Positions 9,210-18,216 are shown, counted from the first letter of the stretch. The stretch is DNA of 64,000 bases from Oryzomonas sp. (GCA_031292255.1 JARLHN010000022.1:62001-126000), one strand, 5' to 3'. Program-made: numbers and translations. Notes: generated from the sequence alone by a model not told the origin.

Positions 9210-9223
9210 TTGACTTGTGTCAA
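9210..9223. promoter_or_regulatory. FNR/CRP-family-like palindromic site upstream of the ompW-like gene
   Basis: TTGAC-TTGT-GTCAA is a perfect 5-4-5 inverted repeat of the FNR/CRP type, 117 bases before the porin start. OmpW expression responds to oxygen and redox regulators in enteric bacteria, so control by an FNR/HcpR-like protein is plausible here, but this is inference. Confidence 0.45.
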
Positions 9224-9339
9224 TTTTTTTACAATAGTGCCACAAAAAGATAAAGCGCATCTTATTAATCTTTTTTATTGGTTTCTGATATCGGAATTGG
9301 GGTGCAAACCTCAAATACCACATATTGGAGGGCAGGCTG

Positions 9340-9948
9340 ATGAGAAGAGTGTTGCTTGGAGTGGTTGGGATTGCGGCGGCGATGATGACCATGGCATCCA
9401 TGGCCGGGGCGGCAGATGACTACCAGAAGTTCGGCGTACGATTCAGGGCGATCTACGTTATGCCGGACGAGTCGTTCGACAACAAACTGAGTGCAGCAAA
9501 CGCCAAAGTTAGTGACGACATCATGCCGGAACTCGACTTGGAGTATTTTTTCCTGAAGAGCGTGTCAACGGAGTTGATTGCCGGGGTCACCAGGAACGAT
9601 ATCAAGCTCAATGGTCAATTCCAGGGGTCCACCTGGCTACTCCCACCGACGCTAACCGTAAAATATCACCCGTTGGCCGGCGACCTGATCAGCCCTTACA
9701 TAGGTTTTGGCCTGAACGTCACCTTCCCCTTCAACTCCAGGTTGAACGGCGACAATAGCTTCAGCATTGACAACAGTGTCGGCTGGGCCGCCCAGGCCGG
9801 CGCCGACATCAAGATCAAGGACAACATCTACTTCAATATCGACTACAAGTACATCAACGCCGACACCAAGGTCAAGATAGCCGGCACCAAATACGACCTC
9901 GACCTCAACCCGAACCTCTTCGGCATCGGTATCGGCTACCGCTTCTAA
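9340..9948 (+). CDS. ompW: OmpW-family outer-membrane protein
   Basis: Predicted eight-stranded outer-membrane beta-barrel for small hydrophobic molecules. The 202-residue precursor has a signal peptide (MRRVLLGVVGIAAAMMTMAS, cleavage near AGA/AD), then alternating strands and the family features DIMPELDLEYFFLKSVSTEL, LLPPTLTVKYHP, SPYIGFGLNVTF and a C-terminal phenylalanine (GIGIGYRF) used for barrel assembly. I choose ATG 9340 because GGAGGG lies 8-9 bases upstream; a near-start codon five residues earlier would precede the signal peptide oddly. It is flanked by an FNR-like site upstream and a strong terminator downstream. Confidence 0.9.
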   Translation: MRRVLLGVVGIAAAMMTMASMAGAADDYQKFGVRFRAIYVMPDESFDNKLSAANAKVSDDIMPELDLEYFFLKSVSTELIAGVTRNDIKLNGQFQGSTWLLPPTLTVKYHPLAGDLISPYIGFGLNVTFPFNSRLNGDNSFSIDNSVGWAAQAGADIKIKDNIYFNIDYKYINADTKVKIAGTKYDLDLNPNLFGIGIGYRF

Positions 9949-9970
9949 ACGCAATTGAATTACTTACCAC

Positions 9971-10010
9971 GAAAAGAGGCGGGGGAATTATGTCCCCCGC
10001 CTCTTTTCAT
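9971..10010. terminator. Bidirectional terminator hairpin after ompW
   Basis: GAAAAGAGGCGGGGG pairs with CCCCCGCCTCTTTTC (9971-9985 with 9994-10008), flanked by T-rich ends on both strands. It can end ompW and, on the other strand, the small membrane protein gene. Confidence 0.85.
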
Positions 10011-10036
10011 TTCATTCAGGCCACACAAACAACAAA

Positions 10037-10225
10037 TCAGGTTTCAACTCCTAATCCACTTTTGCCCTGTCCATTCTCCGGTTTCAGCGCTCCAGCCCCG
10101 GCACGACGCTGGCGTTCCAGTTTTCGCCGGCGCTTTCCTCCCAGGAACAGCTCTTCGATAACAATGGCAATAAAGCAGATCACGAAAAGCAAAAAAACGA
10201 CGGCAATGAGTTTTTGTAGTATCAT
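10037..10225 (-). CDS. Small single-pass membrane protein, unknown function
   Basis: A 62-residue protein: residues about 4-30 form one transmembrane helix (IAVVFLLFVICFIAIVIEEL) followed by a very basic tail (GGKRRRKLERQRR) and a glycine-rich end, so topology with the tail in the cytoplasm is likely. I take ATG 10225, with GAGG nine bases upstream; the upstream TTG is not needed. It may be transcribed with the acyl-CoA synthetase gene across repeat A1, or alone. No family is recognised; coding status rests on the membrane pattern and the ribosome-binding site. Confidence 0.6.
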   Translation of the reverse strand: MILQKLIAVVFLLFVICFIAIVIEELFLGGKRRRKLERQRRAGAGALKPENGQGKSGLGVET

Positions 10226-10322
10226 GTTCAATTACCTCGATGCGACTTAGAACTTGTCCGTAAGCAACTTTGTTTTGATCGCATACCCCAAAAAGGACGG
10301 GCCGATCATCCTGTCCTTCCTT

Positions 10323-10479
10323 CACCGTGCGGTTGGTCGTGGAAAGTAATACCAAGCTCTTTTTGCCGGTGCCAAGGCGCGGCGACGCAGGTGTAGCAGG
10401 GTCTACATCAAGGAGCCGCAACGACGGCAGCGGCCAAAAGAGCCGGCATTACGAGTACGAGACAACCGCATGGGACACT
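10323..10479 (+). repeat. Dispersed palindromic element, family A, copy 1
   Basis: About 157 bases forming an imperfect whole-element palindrome: the left end GTGCGGTTG matches the right end CAACCGCAT, CTCTTTTT...GCCGGTGCC pairs with GGCAGCGGCCAAAAGAG, and the middle is a short palindrome GTGTAGCAGGGTCTACAT. It is highly similar to copy 2 (21716-21874) and to a half copy at 51996-52066. Its right end, GGGACACTA, supplies the reverse-complement TAG that stops the acyl-CoA synthetase gene. Confidence 0.85.
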
Positions 10480-12136
10480 ACGCCGCCTCGCCGGCATCCT
10501 CCAATTGCAGTTCCTTGATGGCCATCTCCCGCAGCTTGAATTTTTGAATCTTGCCCGAGGCGGTCATGGGATAACCGTCTACAAATTTGACATACTTGGG
10601 AATCTTGTAATTGGCGATCTTGCCCTTACAGAATTCACGCACCTCCGCCTCGGTCATCTCCATCCCCTTTTTGAGGATAATGGCCGCCATGACCTGCTCG
10701 CCGTATTTGCGGTCCGGCACGCCGTAGACCTGGACATCGGATATCCTGGAATGGGTATAGAGGAACTCCTCGATCTCGCGGGGATAGATGTTCTCCCCCC
10801 CCCTGATGATCATCTGCTTGATCCGGCCGGTGATCTTGCAGTAGCCGTTCTCATCCATAATGGCCAGGTCGCCGGTATGCAGCCAGCCGTCGGCATCGAT
10901 CACCTTGGCGGTTTCTTCCGGCATCTTGTAGTAGCCCTTCATGACCATGTACCCATGCCCGCATAGCTCCCCCTGCTTGCCGGGCGGCAGGGTGGCGCCG
11001 GTTTCGATATCAATGATCTTGACCTCGGCGCCCGGCAGGGCTCGACCGACAGTGGCGACCCTCAGTTCGACCGGATCGTCGGTTCGGGTCTGGGTAATGC
11101 CGGGGGATGACTCGGTCTGGCCGTAGACGCTGGTGATCTCGGTCAGGTTCATATCCTTCACCGCCCGTTTCATCACCTCGATCGGACAGACCGAACCGGC
11201 CATGATGCCGGTACGCAGGCTGCTTAAATCGAACTTCGAAAATTCAGGATGCTCCAGTTCCGATATGAACATGGTCGGCACACCATGGAGCGCCGTGCAC
11301 TTCTCCTGTTCGACGGTCTGCAGCACCTTGAGCGGGTCGAAGATCTCCACCGGCACCATGGTCGAACCATGGGTAACACAGGCCATGACCCCGAGCACGC
11401 AGCCGAAGCAGTGGAAGAACGGCACCGTGATGCAGAGGCGGTCCCTTTCGGTAAACTTCATGCATTCTCCGATGTTGAAGCCGTTGTTGACGAGATTGAA
11501 GTGGGTCAGCATGACCCCCTTGGGGAATCCTGTCGTGCCGGAAGTATACTGCATGTTGATCACGTCATGACAGTCAAGCGCTGCCTCGATGGCGTTCAAC
11601 TCCTCGTCGGTCACCCCCTTCCCGGCCAGGGTCATCGACTCGAATCCGAACATGCCCGGCGGGGTCTCGTCGCCGATAAAGACGACATTCTTGAGAAACG
11701 GCAGCTTCGGGCACGCCAACTTGCCCGGCTCTGCGGCCCGGATTTCCGGAGCCACCTCGGAGAGGGTCTGCACGTAATCGGTATCCTTGAAGGACCTGAC
11801 CATGAAAAGCGTGGTGGAGTCGGACTGATTGAGGATATATTCGAGTTCGGCCGATTTGTAGGACGTATTGACCGTCACCAGCACGGCGCCGATCTTGGCC
11901 GTGGCGAACTGGAGTATGACCCACTCAGGCACGTTGTAGGCCCAGATGGCGACATTGTCTCCCTTTTTTACCCCCAGTGCGATCAGCCCCTTGGCGACCC
12001 GCCGGCAGACCTCGTTAAATGCCCGGTAGCTGTAACGCAGGCCCCGTTCGGGATGGACCAGGGCATCGTTCCCAGGGAAACGCCGCGCCATGTCGTCCAG
12101 GAGCCCACCCACCGTCAGAGAGATTTGCTGTGACAT
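10478..12136 (-). CDS. Acyl-CoA synthetase, AMP-forming (FadD/medium-chain type)
   Basis: Activates a fatty or aromatic acid to its CoA thioester through an acyl-adenylate. The 552-residue protein has the ANL-superfamily motifs in order: [16 protein letters not shown] (P-loop-like A3, near residue 185), [10 protein letters not shown] (A5), [16 protein letters not shown] (A7), [20 protein letters not shown] (A8 hinge) and [13 protein letters not shown] (A10 lysine near residue 530). Length and GGENIYP suggest medium or long-chain acyl-CoA ligase, but substrate is not certain. I use ATG 12136 (MSQQISL), preceded by GGAGGTGGTG; an upstream GTG four codons earlier sits on the ribosome-binding site. 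Its stop codon lies in the end of repeat A1. Confidence 0.93.
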   Translation of the reverse strand: MSQQISLTVGGLLDDMARRFPGNDALVHPERGLRYSYRAFNEVCRRVAKGLIALGVKKGDNVAIWAYNVPEWVILQFATAKIGAVLVTVNTSYKSAELEYILNQSDSTTLFMVRSFKDTDYVQTLSEVAPEIRAAEPGKLACPKLPFLKNVVFIGDETPPGMFGFESMTLAGKGVTDEELNAIEAALDCHDVINMQYTSGTTGFPKGVMLTHFNLVNNGFNIGECMKFTERDRLCITVPFFHCFGCVLGVMACVTHGSTMVPVEIFDPLKVLQTVEQEKCTALHGVPTMFISELEHPEFSKFDLSSLRTGIMAGSVCPIEVMKRAVKDMNLTEITSVYGQTESSPGITQTRTDDPVELRVATVGRALPGAEVKIIDIETGATLPPGKQGELCGHGYMVMKGYYKMPEETAKVIDADGWLHTGDLAIMDENGYCKITGRIKQMIIRGGENIYPREIEEFLYTHSRISDVQVYGVPDRKYGEQVMAAIILKKGMEMTEAEVREFCKGKIANYKIPKYVKFVDGYPMTASGKIQKFKLREMAIKELQLEDAGEAA

Positions 12137-12669
12137 CACCACCTCCACATCAAACTAAAATTTGCCCGCGCAAAATCCTTATGCAATTTAACATATTGAT
12201 ATTAAAGGATTGTTTTTAATAGCACAGCCGGGCTTGCGCGTCAAGATGCAAAAGAGCCGGGCTTGGCGGGATTGTCGGGTTGCAGCGTAGTCTCATTCCA
12301 TGAAGGTGTCATGGATTCGGGAGAGGATTGTTTTACGGGAAATATTCATGGAAACCCGGTCGTATGCCGGAAATCGACATACACACTTATGTAATAAAAC
12401 AACTCAATATTAAAAATAAAATACACGTCTTGAAGAACAACGCGAAATCGCCGCACCGTCACCACGGGGTGACAACCAATAAATCACTCGCTATTTCAAT
12501 GGGTAATAATGCCCATGGCCGCATCTCAGCCGCAATAGTTTTTTCGGGCATAATGGTTGCTTACGTTAAATGGTCCGCTATCACCCCAACAAGTTTTCCG
12601 CAAACCAATGACAGCGGCCGCGCGCTTTGTTCCGTGCGGGAACCCGGTCTGTACCGGAGGAGGTTGAAC
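12137..12669. other. Long divergent intergenic region before the glutamate synthase operon
   Basis: About 530 bases between the acyl-CoA synthetase and the glutamate synthase operon. An open frame continues upstream from 12670 to 12328, but its translation is low-complexity and lysine/asparagine rich and lacks family resemblance, and the ribosome-binding site sits at 12656-12663, so I treat it as leader. The part 12340-12560 is A/T rich. I looked for a sigma-54 promoter (GG-N10-GC) and for glutamine riboswitch elements and found no convincing match. A stem CCGTGCGGGAACCCGGTCTGTACCGG-like fold just before the start could be a leader hairpin. Confidence 0.5.
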
Positions 12670-14199
12670 GTGCTTTATAAATCCGTCAACGAATCATTCA
12701 ATGAGTTCATCATTGAGCGCAGCGACCCCAAATGCATCCGTTGCAAGGTGTGCGTCCGCCAGTGCGCTTACGAGGTTCACACCTACGTTGAAGCCGATGA
12801 CCGCCTGGCAGAAGACAATACGCTCTGTATCGGCTGTCGCCGCTGTTCGGCGCTCTGCCCCACCGGCGCCATCTCCATCAGACTCAACCAGGAGACCTTC
12901 AAGAAGAACGAGTCCTGGTCCACGGCCCATATCCGCAATCTTTATGCCCAGGCCGATACCGGCGGCATCCTGTTGGCAGCCATGGGCAACCCGGCCAAAT
13001 ATCCCATTTACTGGGACCACCTGCTCCTGGACGCATCCCAGGTGACCAACCCCTCTATCGATCCGCTGCGCGAGCCGATGGAACTGCGTACCTATCTGGG
13101 CAAGAAACCGGACCACATCGAAGTCGTCAACAACGAAAAGACCGGGAAACCGGAGTTGAAGACCACTTTGACGCCCCAGCTGCTCCTTGAGTATCCTTTC
13201 ATCTTCTCTGCCATGAGCTACGGAGCCCTGAACCTGAACGCCCATCGCGCCATGGCCGCCGCAGCCCGTGAACTGGGCACGATCTACAATACCGGTGAGG
13301 GGGGGCTGCACAAAGACCTCTACAAATACGGCAAAAATGTCATCGTCCAGGTTGCCTCGGGCCGTTTCGGCGTCAGCGAACAGTATCTGAATGCCGGGGT
13401 CGGTATCGAGATCAAGATCGGCCAGGGCGCCAAACCGGGCATTGGCGGCCACCTGCCGGGAGAAAAGGTCGATGAGGAGATATCCGAGACCCGTATGATT
13501 CCCATGGGTTCCGACGCCATCTCGCCGGCGCCGCACCACGATATTTATTCCATCGAGGACCTGCGCCAGTTGATATATGCCCTTAAAGAGGCCACCAACT
13601 ACACCAAACCGGTGTCGGTCAAGATCGCCGCGGTACACCACATAGCCGCCATCGCCTCGGGCGTGGCCCGGGCCGGGGCCGACATCATCACCATCGACGG
13701 ATTCCGCGGCGGCACGGGTGCAGCCCCGCAGGTGATCCGCGACAATGTGGGCATCCCCATGGAACTGGCACTGGCTGCGGTCGACTCCCGGCTGCGCGAC
13801 GAAGGAATCCGCAACCAGGTTTCCATCGTGGTCGGCGGCGGCGTACGCAACTCGGGCGACGCCATCAAGGCCATCGCCCTGGGCGCCGATGCCATAAACC
13901 TGGGCACCTCGACCCTGCTGGCCCTGGGATGCACCCTTTGCCAGCGGTGCTATACCGGCAAGTGCCCATGGGGCATCACCACCAACAACCCCTATCTGGC
14001 CAAGCGCCTCAACCCGGAGATCGGCGCCGAGAAGCTGGTCAACCTGATCCACGCCTGGGGCCACGAGATGAAGGAGATCCTGGGCGGCATGGGGCTGAAC
14101 GCCCTGGAATCGCTACGCGGCAACCGCTACAAACTGCGGGCCGTCGGACTGTCTGAGAAAGATATGAACGTGCTCGGCGTCATGCCGGCTGGAGAATAG
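12670..14199 (+). CDS. gltB: Archaeal-type glutamate synthase, ferredoxin + FMN core subunit
   Basis: Central catalytic subunit of a split glutamate synthase, making glutamate from 2-oxoglutarate and ammonia delivered by the glutaminase subunit. The 509-residue protein begins with two 4Fe-4S motifs (CIRCKVCVRQC and CIGCRRCSALC, residues about 20-70), then the FMN-binding TIM barrel (MSYGALNLNAHRAMA, GEGGLHKD, GFRGGTGAAPQV, VVGGGVRNSGDA) and the 3Fe-4S cysteines in CTLCQRCYTGKCPWG. The start is GTG 12670, preceded by GGAGGAGG. The next gene starts three bases after its stop. In large bacterial GltB these domains are one polypeptide; archaea and some anaerobes keep them separate as here. Confidence 0.93.
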   Translation: MLYKSVNESFNEFIIERSDPKCIRCKVCVRQCAYEVHTYVEADDRLAEDNTLCIGCRRCSALCPTGAISIRLNQETFKKNESWSTAHIRNLYAQADTGGILLAAMGNPAKYPIYWDHLLLDASQVTNPSIDPLREPMELRTYLGKKPDHIEVVNNEKTGKPELKTTLTPQLLLEYPFIFSAMSYGALNLNAHRAMAAAARELGTIYNTGEGGLHKDLYKYGKNVIVQVASGRFGVSEQYLNAGVGIEIKIGQGAKPGIGGHLPGEKVDEEISETRMIPMGSDAISPAPHHDIYSIEDLRQLIYALKEATNYTKPVSVKIAAVHHIAAIASGVARAGADIITIDGFRGGTGAAPQVIRDNVGIPMELALAAVDSRLRDEGIRNQVSIVVGGGVRNSGDAIKAIALGADAINLGTSTLLALGCTLCQRCYTGKCPWGITTNNPYLAKRLNPEIGAEKLVNLIHAWGHEMKEILGGMGLNALESLRGNRYKLRAVGLSEKDMNVLGVMPAGE

Positions 14200-14202
14200 A
14201 CC

Positions 14203-14652
14203 ATGAAGCGTATCTACACCCTGGAAGACGCCTGTATCGGCTGCCACCTGTGCGAGGTGGGCTGCATCACCGAACATTCGCTCTCGAAAGACCCGGTCAA
14301 GGCCTTTCTGCATGAGCCGGAGCGCCCCATTTCCCGCTGTACGGTGGAGGAGTTGCACGGCGGGATCATCTCCCTTTCCACCACCTGCCGGCACTGTGAT
14401 GAGCCGGATTGTCTGCGGGCCTGCATTTCCGGAGCCATACAGAAGAATGCCGACGGGATCGTGCGCATCGACGCCGAACAATGCGTGGGCTGCTGGTCAT
14501 GTGTGATGGCCTGTCCCTACGGCGCCATCCAACGCAACCTCAAAAAGAAAAAGGCCAACAAGTGCGACCTTTGCCCGGACAGGCAGTCGCCGGCCTGCGT
14601 TGACGCCTGCCCCAACCGGGCACTCGTGTACAGGGAGGGGAGCCAGAAATGA
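14203..14652 (+). CDS. Polyferredoxin electron-transfer subunit of the glutamate synthase operon
   Basis: A 149-residue iron-sulfur protein of the HycB/DmsB type with four cysteine clusters: CIGCHLCEVGC (residues about 11-21), CRHCDEPDCLRAC (about 62-74), CVGCWSCVMACPYGA (about 95-109) and CDLCPDRQSPACVDACP (about 123-139). It should pass electrons between the flavin oxidoreductase encoded next and the FMN/3Fe-4S core encoded before. It overlaps the following gene by four bases (ATGA), so the two are translationally coupled. Four-cluster ferredoxins also serve in hydrogenases and formate dehydrogenases, but the position in this operon makes the glutamate synthase role likely. Confidence 0.9.
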   Translation: MKRIYTLEDACIGCHLCEVGCITEHSLSKDPVKAFLHEPERPISRCTVEELHGGIISLSTTCRHCDEPDCLRACISGAIQKNADGIVRIDAEQCVGCWSCVMACPYGAIQRNLKKKKANKCDLCPDRQSPACVDACPNRALVYREGSQK

Positions 14653-15959
14653 ATTATGTGATCGTCGGCAATTCCGTAGCCGCCGTGGGCGCCATCCGTG
14701 CCATCCGCGAGCGGGACCAACAGGGCAATATCACCGTCATATCGCGGGAAAAGCATAACATCTATGGTCGGCCCCTGATCTCCTATCTGCTGGGCGGCCT
14801 GATCAACGAGAAGCGCATGGCCTATCTGCCGAACGACTTCTACTCCCAAAACCGCATCAACCTGCTGCTGGAGTCCGAAGTGGTCGCGGTGGACACCACG
14901 GCCAAGAAGGTCAAACTCGCAGGCGGCGACGCCATCCTCTACGACAAGCTCCTGCTGGCCACCGGCGGCGACCCGTTCATCCCCCCCATCGAAGGCATGC
15001 CCGACAAGGACCGCATCTTCACCTTCACCACCTGGGAAGATGCCGCCAAGTTGAAGGGGATCGCACCGGACATCAACCGGGCCGTGGTGATCGGCGGCGG
15101 GCTGATCGGCCTCAAGGCGGCCGAGGGCCTGAACCTGCTGGACAAGCCGGTGACCGTCATCGAACTGGCCGACCGCGTGCTTTCCTCGGCCTTTGACCGA
15201 CCGGCCGGCAAGATCGTGGCCCGCAAGATGAGGGCCAACGGCATCGACGTCATCACCGAAGACACGGTCGTCCGTATCGAAGGAGACGGAGCGGAGATCA
15301 GCGGCGTGACCCTCAAGTCGGGTGACTTCATCTCTTGCGACACCGTTGTCGTGGCCATCGGCGTACGTCCGGCCGCAACTTTTCTCAAGGGGAGCGACAT
15401 CGAGGTCAACCGCGGAATCGTCGTGGATGCGACGATGCAAACCTCCAACAGGGACGTCTATGCCGCCGGTGACGTGGCCGAAGCGGACGACTTTTTCAGC
15501 GGGCAGAAAAATCCCATGCCGATCTGGCCCGATGCCTACATTCAGGGAGACATCGCCGGTGCCGCAATGGCCGGCGAAAAAAAGGAATACGTGGGCGGCC
15601 TGGCCATGAATTCCATCGAGTTTTTCAAGGTTTCCACCATCTCCATGGGGGTCACCAACCCCAGGGATCCGGCCGAATACGAAATCCATACCTATCAGGA
15701 CATCCAGAACTACCAGTACCGCAAGATCGTAATGCAAAATGACCGCCTGGTCGGCGCGGTGCTGGTGGGAAATGTTGACCGGGCCGGCATCTTCTCCGGC
15801 TTGATCCGGGAAAAGGTCGATATGACCCCCTTCAGGGAGAGCCTGCTCACGCCTGATTTCGGGTTCCTCCATCTCTCCAGGGAGATCAGGAACAGTCTTT
15901 TTGCACCACAGGGAAAAGTGGCCGACAACGGCCGCACCGAACAAGCAGCAGGACATTAA
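14649..15959 (+). CDS. FAD-dependent NAD(P)H oxidoreductase of the glutamate synthase operon
   Basis: A 436-residue pyridine nucleotide-disulfide oxidoreductase family enzyme. It has an N-terminal FAD-binding fold (VIVGNSVAAVGAIRAIRE, residues 4-21), the ATGG segment (LLLATGGDPFIPP), a central NAD(P)H fold (AVVIGGGLIGLKAAEGL, about 142-158), and the FAD-closing motif YAAGDVAEA (about 274-282). There is no redox-active CxxxxC, as in rubredoxin or nitrite reductase type enzymes. It probably takes electrons from NAD(P)H and feeds the polyferredoxin, standing in for GltD. A family B repeat begins on the base after its TAA stop. Confidence 0.88.
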   Translation: MNYVIVGNSVAAVGAIRAIRERDQQGNITVISREKHNIYGRPLISYLLGGLINEKRMAYLPNDFYSQNRINLLLESEVVAVDTTAKKVKLAGGDAILYDKLLLATGGDPFIPPIEGMPDKDRIFTFTTWEDAAKLKGIAPDINRAVVIGGGLIGLKAAEGLNLLDKPVTVIELADRVLSSAFDRPAGKIVARKMRANGIDVITEDTVVRIEGDGAEISGVTLKSGDFISCDTVVVAIGVRPAATFLKGSDIEVNRGIVVDATMQTSNRDVYAAGDVAEADDFFSGQKNPMPIWPDAYIQGDIAGAAMAGEKKEYVGGLAMNSIEFFKVSTISMGVTNPRDPAEYEIHTYQDIQNYQYRKIVMQNDRLVGAVLVGNVDRAGIFSGLIREKVDMTPFRESLLTPDFGFLHLSREIRNSLFAPQGKVADNGRTEQAAGH

Positions 15960-16100
15960 CAGGTTGCTGAAAAACTCAGGTTGTTCAAAAATAGTCAGGT
16001 CGTCGCACCCGCAGAAAGACCCGCGGAGGCGTAGCAGCGCTACGCCGCACAAGGTGGCTTTCGAGGACGGCGGCGAGATGGCTGTTTTTCAACGACCTGT
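15960..16100 (+). repeat. Dispersed palindromic element, family B, copy 1
   Basis: A 141-base imperfect hairpin: the left end CAGGTTGCTGAAAAAC matches the right end GTTTTTCAACGACCTG, and the centre is the palindrome GGCGTAGCAGCGCTACGCC. It begins directly after the TAA stop of the preceding gene and ends 15 bases before the next start. Other copies: 17229-17368 (inverted), 22602-22745 and 32509-32648. Confidence 0.9.
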
Positions 16101-16115
16101 TATCGAGGACGATCT

Positions 16116-17228
16116 ATGAAACCACAACCGACCCACATCTTCCAGAAAGACATCTCCAACTGCGGCCTGACCGGCTTTGTCTCCAAAAAGGGGCAACGGG
16201 TCGAAGGCGCGGTGATCATCAAATCCATCTCGCTCATGCACGACCGCGGCAACGGGTTGGGAGGCGGCTTCGGTGCCTACGGCATCTACCCGGAGTTCAA
16301 GGAGTTCTATGCCTTCCACCTCATGTACGAAAATGCCATGGCCCTGCAACTGACCGAGGAATACCTGGAGGCGAACTTCCACATCGAGCAGCAGGAAGAT
16401 ATCCCGACCCGCCGCATCAGGGCCATCGCCAATCCGCCGGTATTCAAGCGCTATTTCGTTACGCCTCTGGAAACCGACGAGTACCGGGAAGCGGTGGAAT
16501 ACCAGGGCATGACCGATTCGGACATCATCGTCCGCCATGTCATGGCCGTCAATCACGAAATCGACGGGGCCTTCGTGGTTTCCTCCGGCAAGAACATGGG
16601 TGCCTTCAAGGGGGTCGGCTTCCCCGAGGACATCGCCGAATTCTTCCGCCTTGAGGAGTACAGCGGCCACATCTGGACCGCGCACAACCGTTTTCCGACC
16701 AACACCCCCGGCTGGTGGGGAGGCGCACACCCCTTCACCCTTTTGGACTGGTCCATCGTCCACAATGGGGAGATCTCGTCCTACGGCATCAACAAGCGTT
16801 ATCTGGAGATGTACGGCTACCTGTGCACCATGCTGACCGATACCGAAGTCGTGGCCTACATGCTCGACCTGCTGATCCGCAAGCACGGGCTGTCGCCCGA
16901 ACTGGCCTGCACCGCCCTGGCGCCCCCTTTCTGGTCGTTGATCGACCAACTCCCCTCGAACGAGCGGGAACTCTACACCGCTATCCGCCAGGTCTACGGC
17001 AGCGCCCTCCTGAACGGGCCGTTCGCCATCCTGTTCGCCAGCAACAAGGGCCTGATCGGACTCAACGACCGGGTCAAGCTGCGGCCGCTGGTCTGCGCCG
17101 AAAAGGACGACTTCGTCTACATGGCCTCCGAAGAGTCGGCCATTCGCGAGATTTGCCCCGCTCCGTCCCGCATCTGGGCGCCGCGCGGGGGAGAGCCGGT
17201 CATCGCCATGGTGGAAGGCAACGTTTAG
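16116..17228 (+). CDS. Glutamate synthase glutaminase subunit (class II amidotransferase domain)
   Basis: Releases ammonia from glutamine for the FMN core subunit. The 370-residue protein is a class II (Ntn-type) amidotransferase: after a 15-residue leader it reads NCGLTGFVSKKG, and Cys16 would become the N-terminal nucleophile after removal of the leader. Further family segments are WTAHNRFPTNTPGWWGGAHP (substrate loop) and VHNGEISSYG, then the TDTEVVAYMLDLL segment. The start is ATG 16116, ten bases after a GAGG. Length matches the glutaminase part of archaeal-type glutamate synthase. It is flanked by family B repeats on both sides, and still collinear with the operon. Confidence 0.92.
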   Translation: MKPQPTHIFQKDISNCGLTGFVSKKGQRVEGAVIIKSISLMHDRGNGLGGGFGAYGIYPEFKEFYAFHLMYENAMALQLTEEYLEANFHIEQQEDIPTRRIRAIANPPVFKRYFVTPLETDEYREAVEYQGMTDSDIIVRHVMAVNHEIDGAFVVSSGKNMGAFKGVGFPEDIAEFFRLEEYSGHIWTAHNRFPTNTPGWWGGAHPFTLLDWSIVHNGEISSYGINKRYLEMYGYLCTMLTDTEVVAYMLDLLIRKHGLSPELACTALAPPFWSLIDQLPSNERELYTAIRQVYGSALLNGPFAILFASNKGLIGLNDRVKLRPLVCAEKDDFVYMASEESAIREICPAPSRIWAPRGGEPVIAMVEGNV

Positions 17229-17368
17229 CAGGTTGTTGAAAAACAGCCATCTCGCCGCCGTCCTCGAATGCCCTTTCGTGCGGCGTAGCGCTGCTACGCC
17301 TCATCAGGGCACTCTGCGGGTGCGACGATCTGACTATTTTTGAACAACCTGAGCTTTCAACAACCTGT
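17229..17368 (-). repeat. Dispersed palindromic element, family B, copy 2 (inverted)
   Basis: Copy in the opposite orientation to copy 1. It starts directly after the TAG stop of the glutaminase gene (CAGGTTGTTG) and ends with CCTGTC at 17368, 37 bases before the next start. Its centre is GGCGTAGCGCTGCTACGCC. It lengthens the next reading frame artificially upstream, but the real start is downstream of it. Confidence 0.9.
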
Positions 17369-17405
17369 CAGTCAACCATTACACCCGATATTCGTGGAGC
17401 TTGAT

Positions 17406-18152
17406 ATGAAGATAGACGCACAGGGAATCTACTACCGCGATCTCAACAACACCATACGCGAGGCGGTGCAGGCCGGTACGGACGAGATCGAGCTGGACAA
17501 CGTCAACGGCCAGTATTTCATCGGCGACGGGATCAATAAACCGGTGACCATCACCATCAACGGCGTCCCCGGCAATGATCTGGGCGCGTTCATGAACGGC
17601 GCAACCATCATCGTGAACGAAAACGCCCAGGACAATATCGGCAACACCATGAATGCCGGCAAGATCATCGTCCACGGCCACGCCGGCGACGTCCTGGGCT
17701 ACGGCATGCGCGGCGGCAGGATCTTCATCGGGAAGGATGTGGGCTACCGGGTCGGCATCCACATGAAGTCCTATCAGGAGTACAAGCCTGTCCTGATCGC
17801 CGGCGGCAAAGCAGGCGACTTCTTTGGCGAATACATGGCCGGCGGCGTGCTGATCCTTCTGGGCATGTTCACCGACGATCCTGCCAAGGACAAGCACGGC
17901 TACCTGTTCGGCACCGGCATGCACGGAGGCGTGATCTACGTGCGCGGCGGCGTGGATGAATCCCGCCTGGCAAAGGAAGTCGGTGTTTTCGAGCTGGACG
18001 ACAGCGACCGCGTGGAACTGGAAGGATATATCAGGGAATACTGCGCTGATTTCAAGCTGGACGCGGCTGAAGTGCTCAAGGAGCACTTCGTCAAGGTGCT
18101 CCCCCGCAGCAAGCGCCCTTACGGCAACATGTACTGCACCATGCCCAAGTAA
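17406..18152 (+). CDS. Glutamate synthase GXGXG-domain subunit
   Basis: The GXGXG beta-helix domain, the C-terminal domain of large GltB, made here as a separate 248-residue protein that holds the complex together. The repeat pattern is visible in GQYFIGDGINKP, GNTMNAGKIIVHGHAGDVLG, GMRGGRIFIGKDVG and GEYMAGGVLILLG. The proper start is ATG 17406 (MKIDAQGIYYRDLNN) with GGAG six bases upstream; a longer frame reaching 17340 would run into repeat B2. It is the last gene of the five-gene operon and is followed by a strong terminator. Similar GXGXG domains occur in formylmethanofuran dehydrogenase subunit C, but the context decides for glutamate synthase. Confidence 0.92.
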   Translation: MKIDAQGIYYRDLNNTIREAVQAGTDEIELDNVNGQYFIGDGINKPVTITINGVPGNDLGAFMNGATIIVNENAQDNIGNTMNAGKIIVHGHAGDVLGYGMRGGRIFIGKDVGYRVGIHMKSYQEYKPVLIAGGKAGDFFGEYMAGGVLILLGMFTDDPAKDKHGYLFGTGMHGGVIYVRGGVDESRLAKEVGVFELDDSDRVELEGYIREYCADFKLDAAEVLKEHFVKVLPRSKRPYGNMYCTMPK

Positions 18153-18181
18153 TCCGCAGCACGGCCCGATTCACGCACCAC

Positions 18182-18216
18182 AAAAAACCCCGCCGTGCGT
18201 CACGGCGGGGTTTTTT
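18182..18216 (+). terminator. Rho-independent terminator of the glutamate synthase operon
   Basis: Perfect stem AACCCCGCCGTG/CACGGCGGGGTT with a CGT loop, bordered by A- and T-runs; it works in both directions and could also end the minus-strand lipoprotein gene. Confidence 0.92.

Noticed and set aside
12240..12300. Sigma-54 promoter before the glutamate synthase operon
   Set aside because: GG and GC elements occur but not with the required ten-base spacing.
12328..12669. 114-codon N-terminal extension of the glutamate synthase core gene
   Set aside because: Low-complexity translation, no family resemblance, and a strong GGAGGAGG just before GTG 12670.
17340..17405. Upstream extension of the GXGXG subunit
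   Set aside because: It reads through repeat B2; the GGAG site and the family-like start at 17406 are better.
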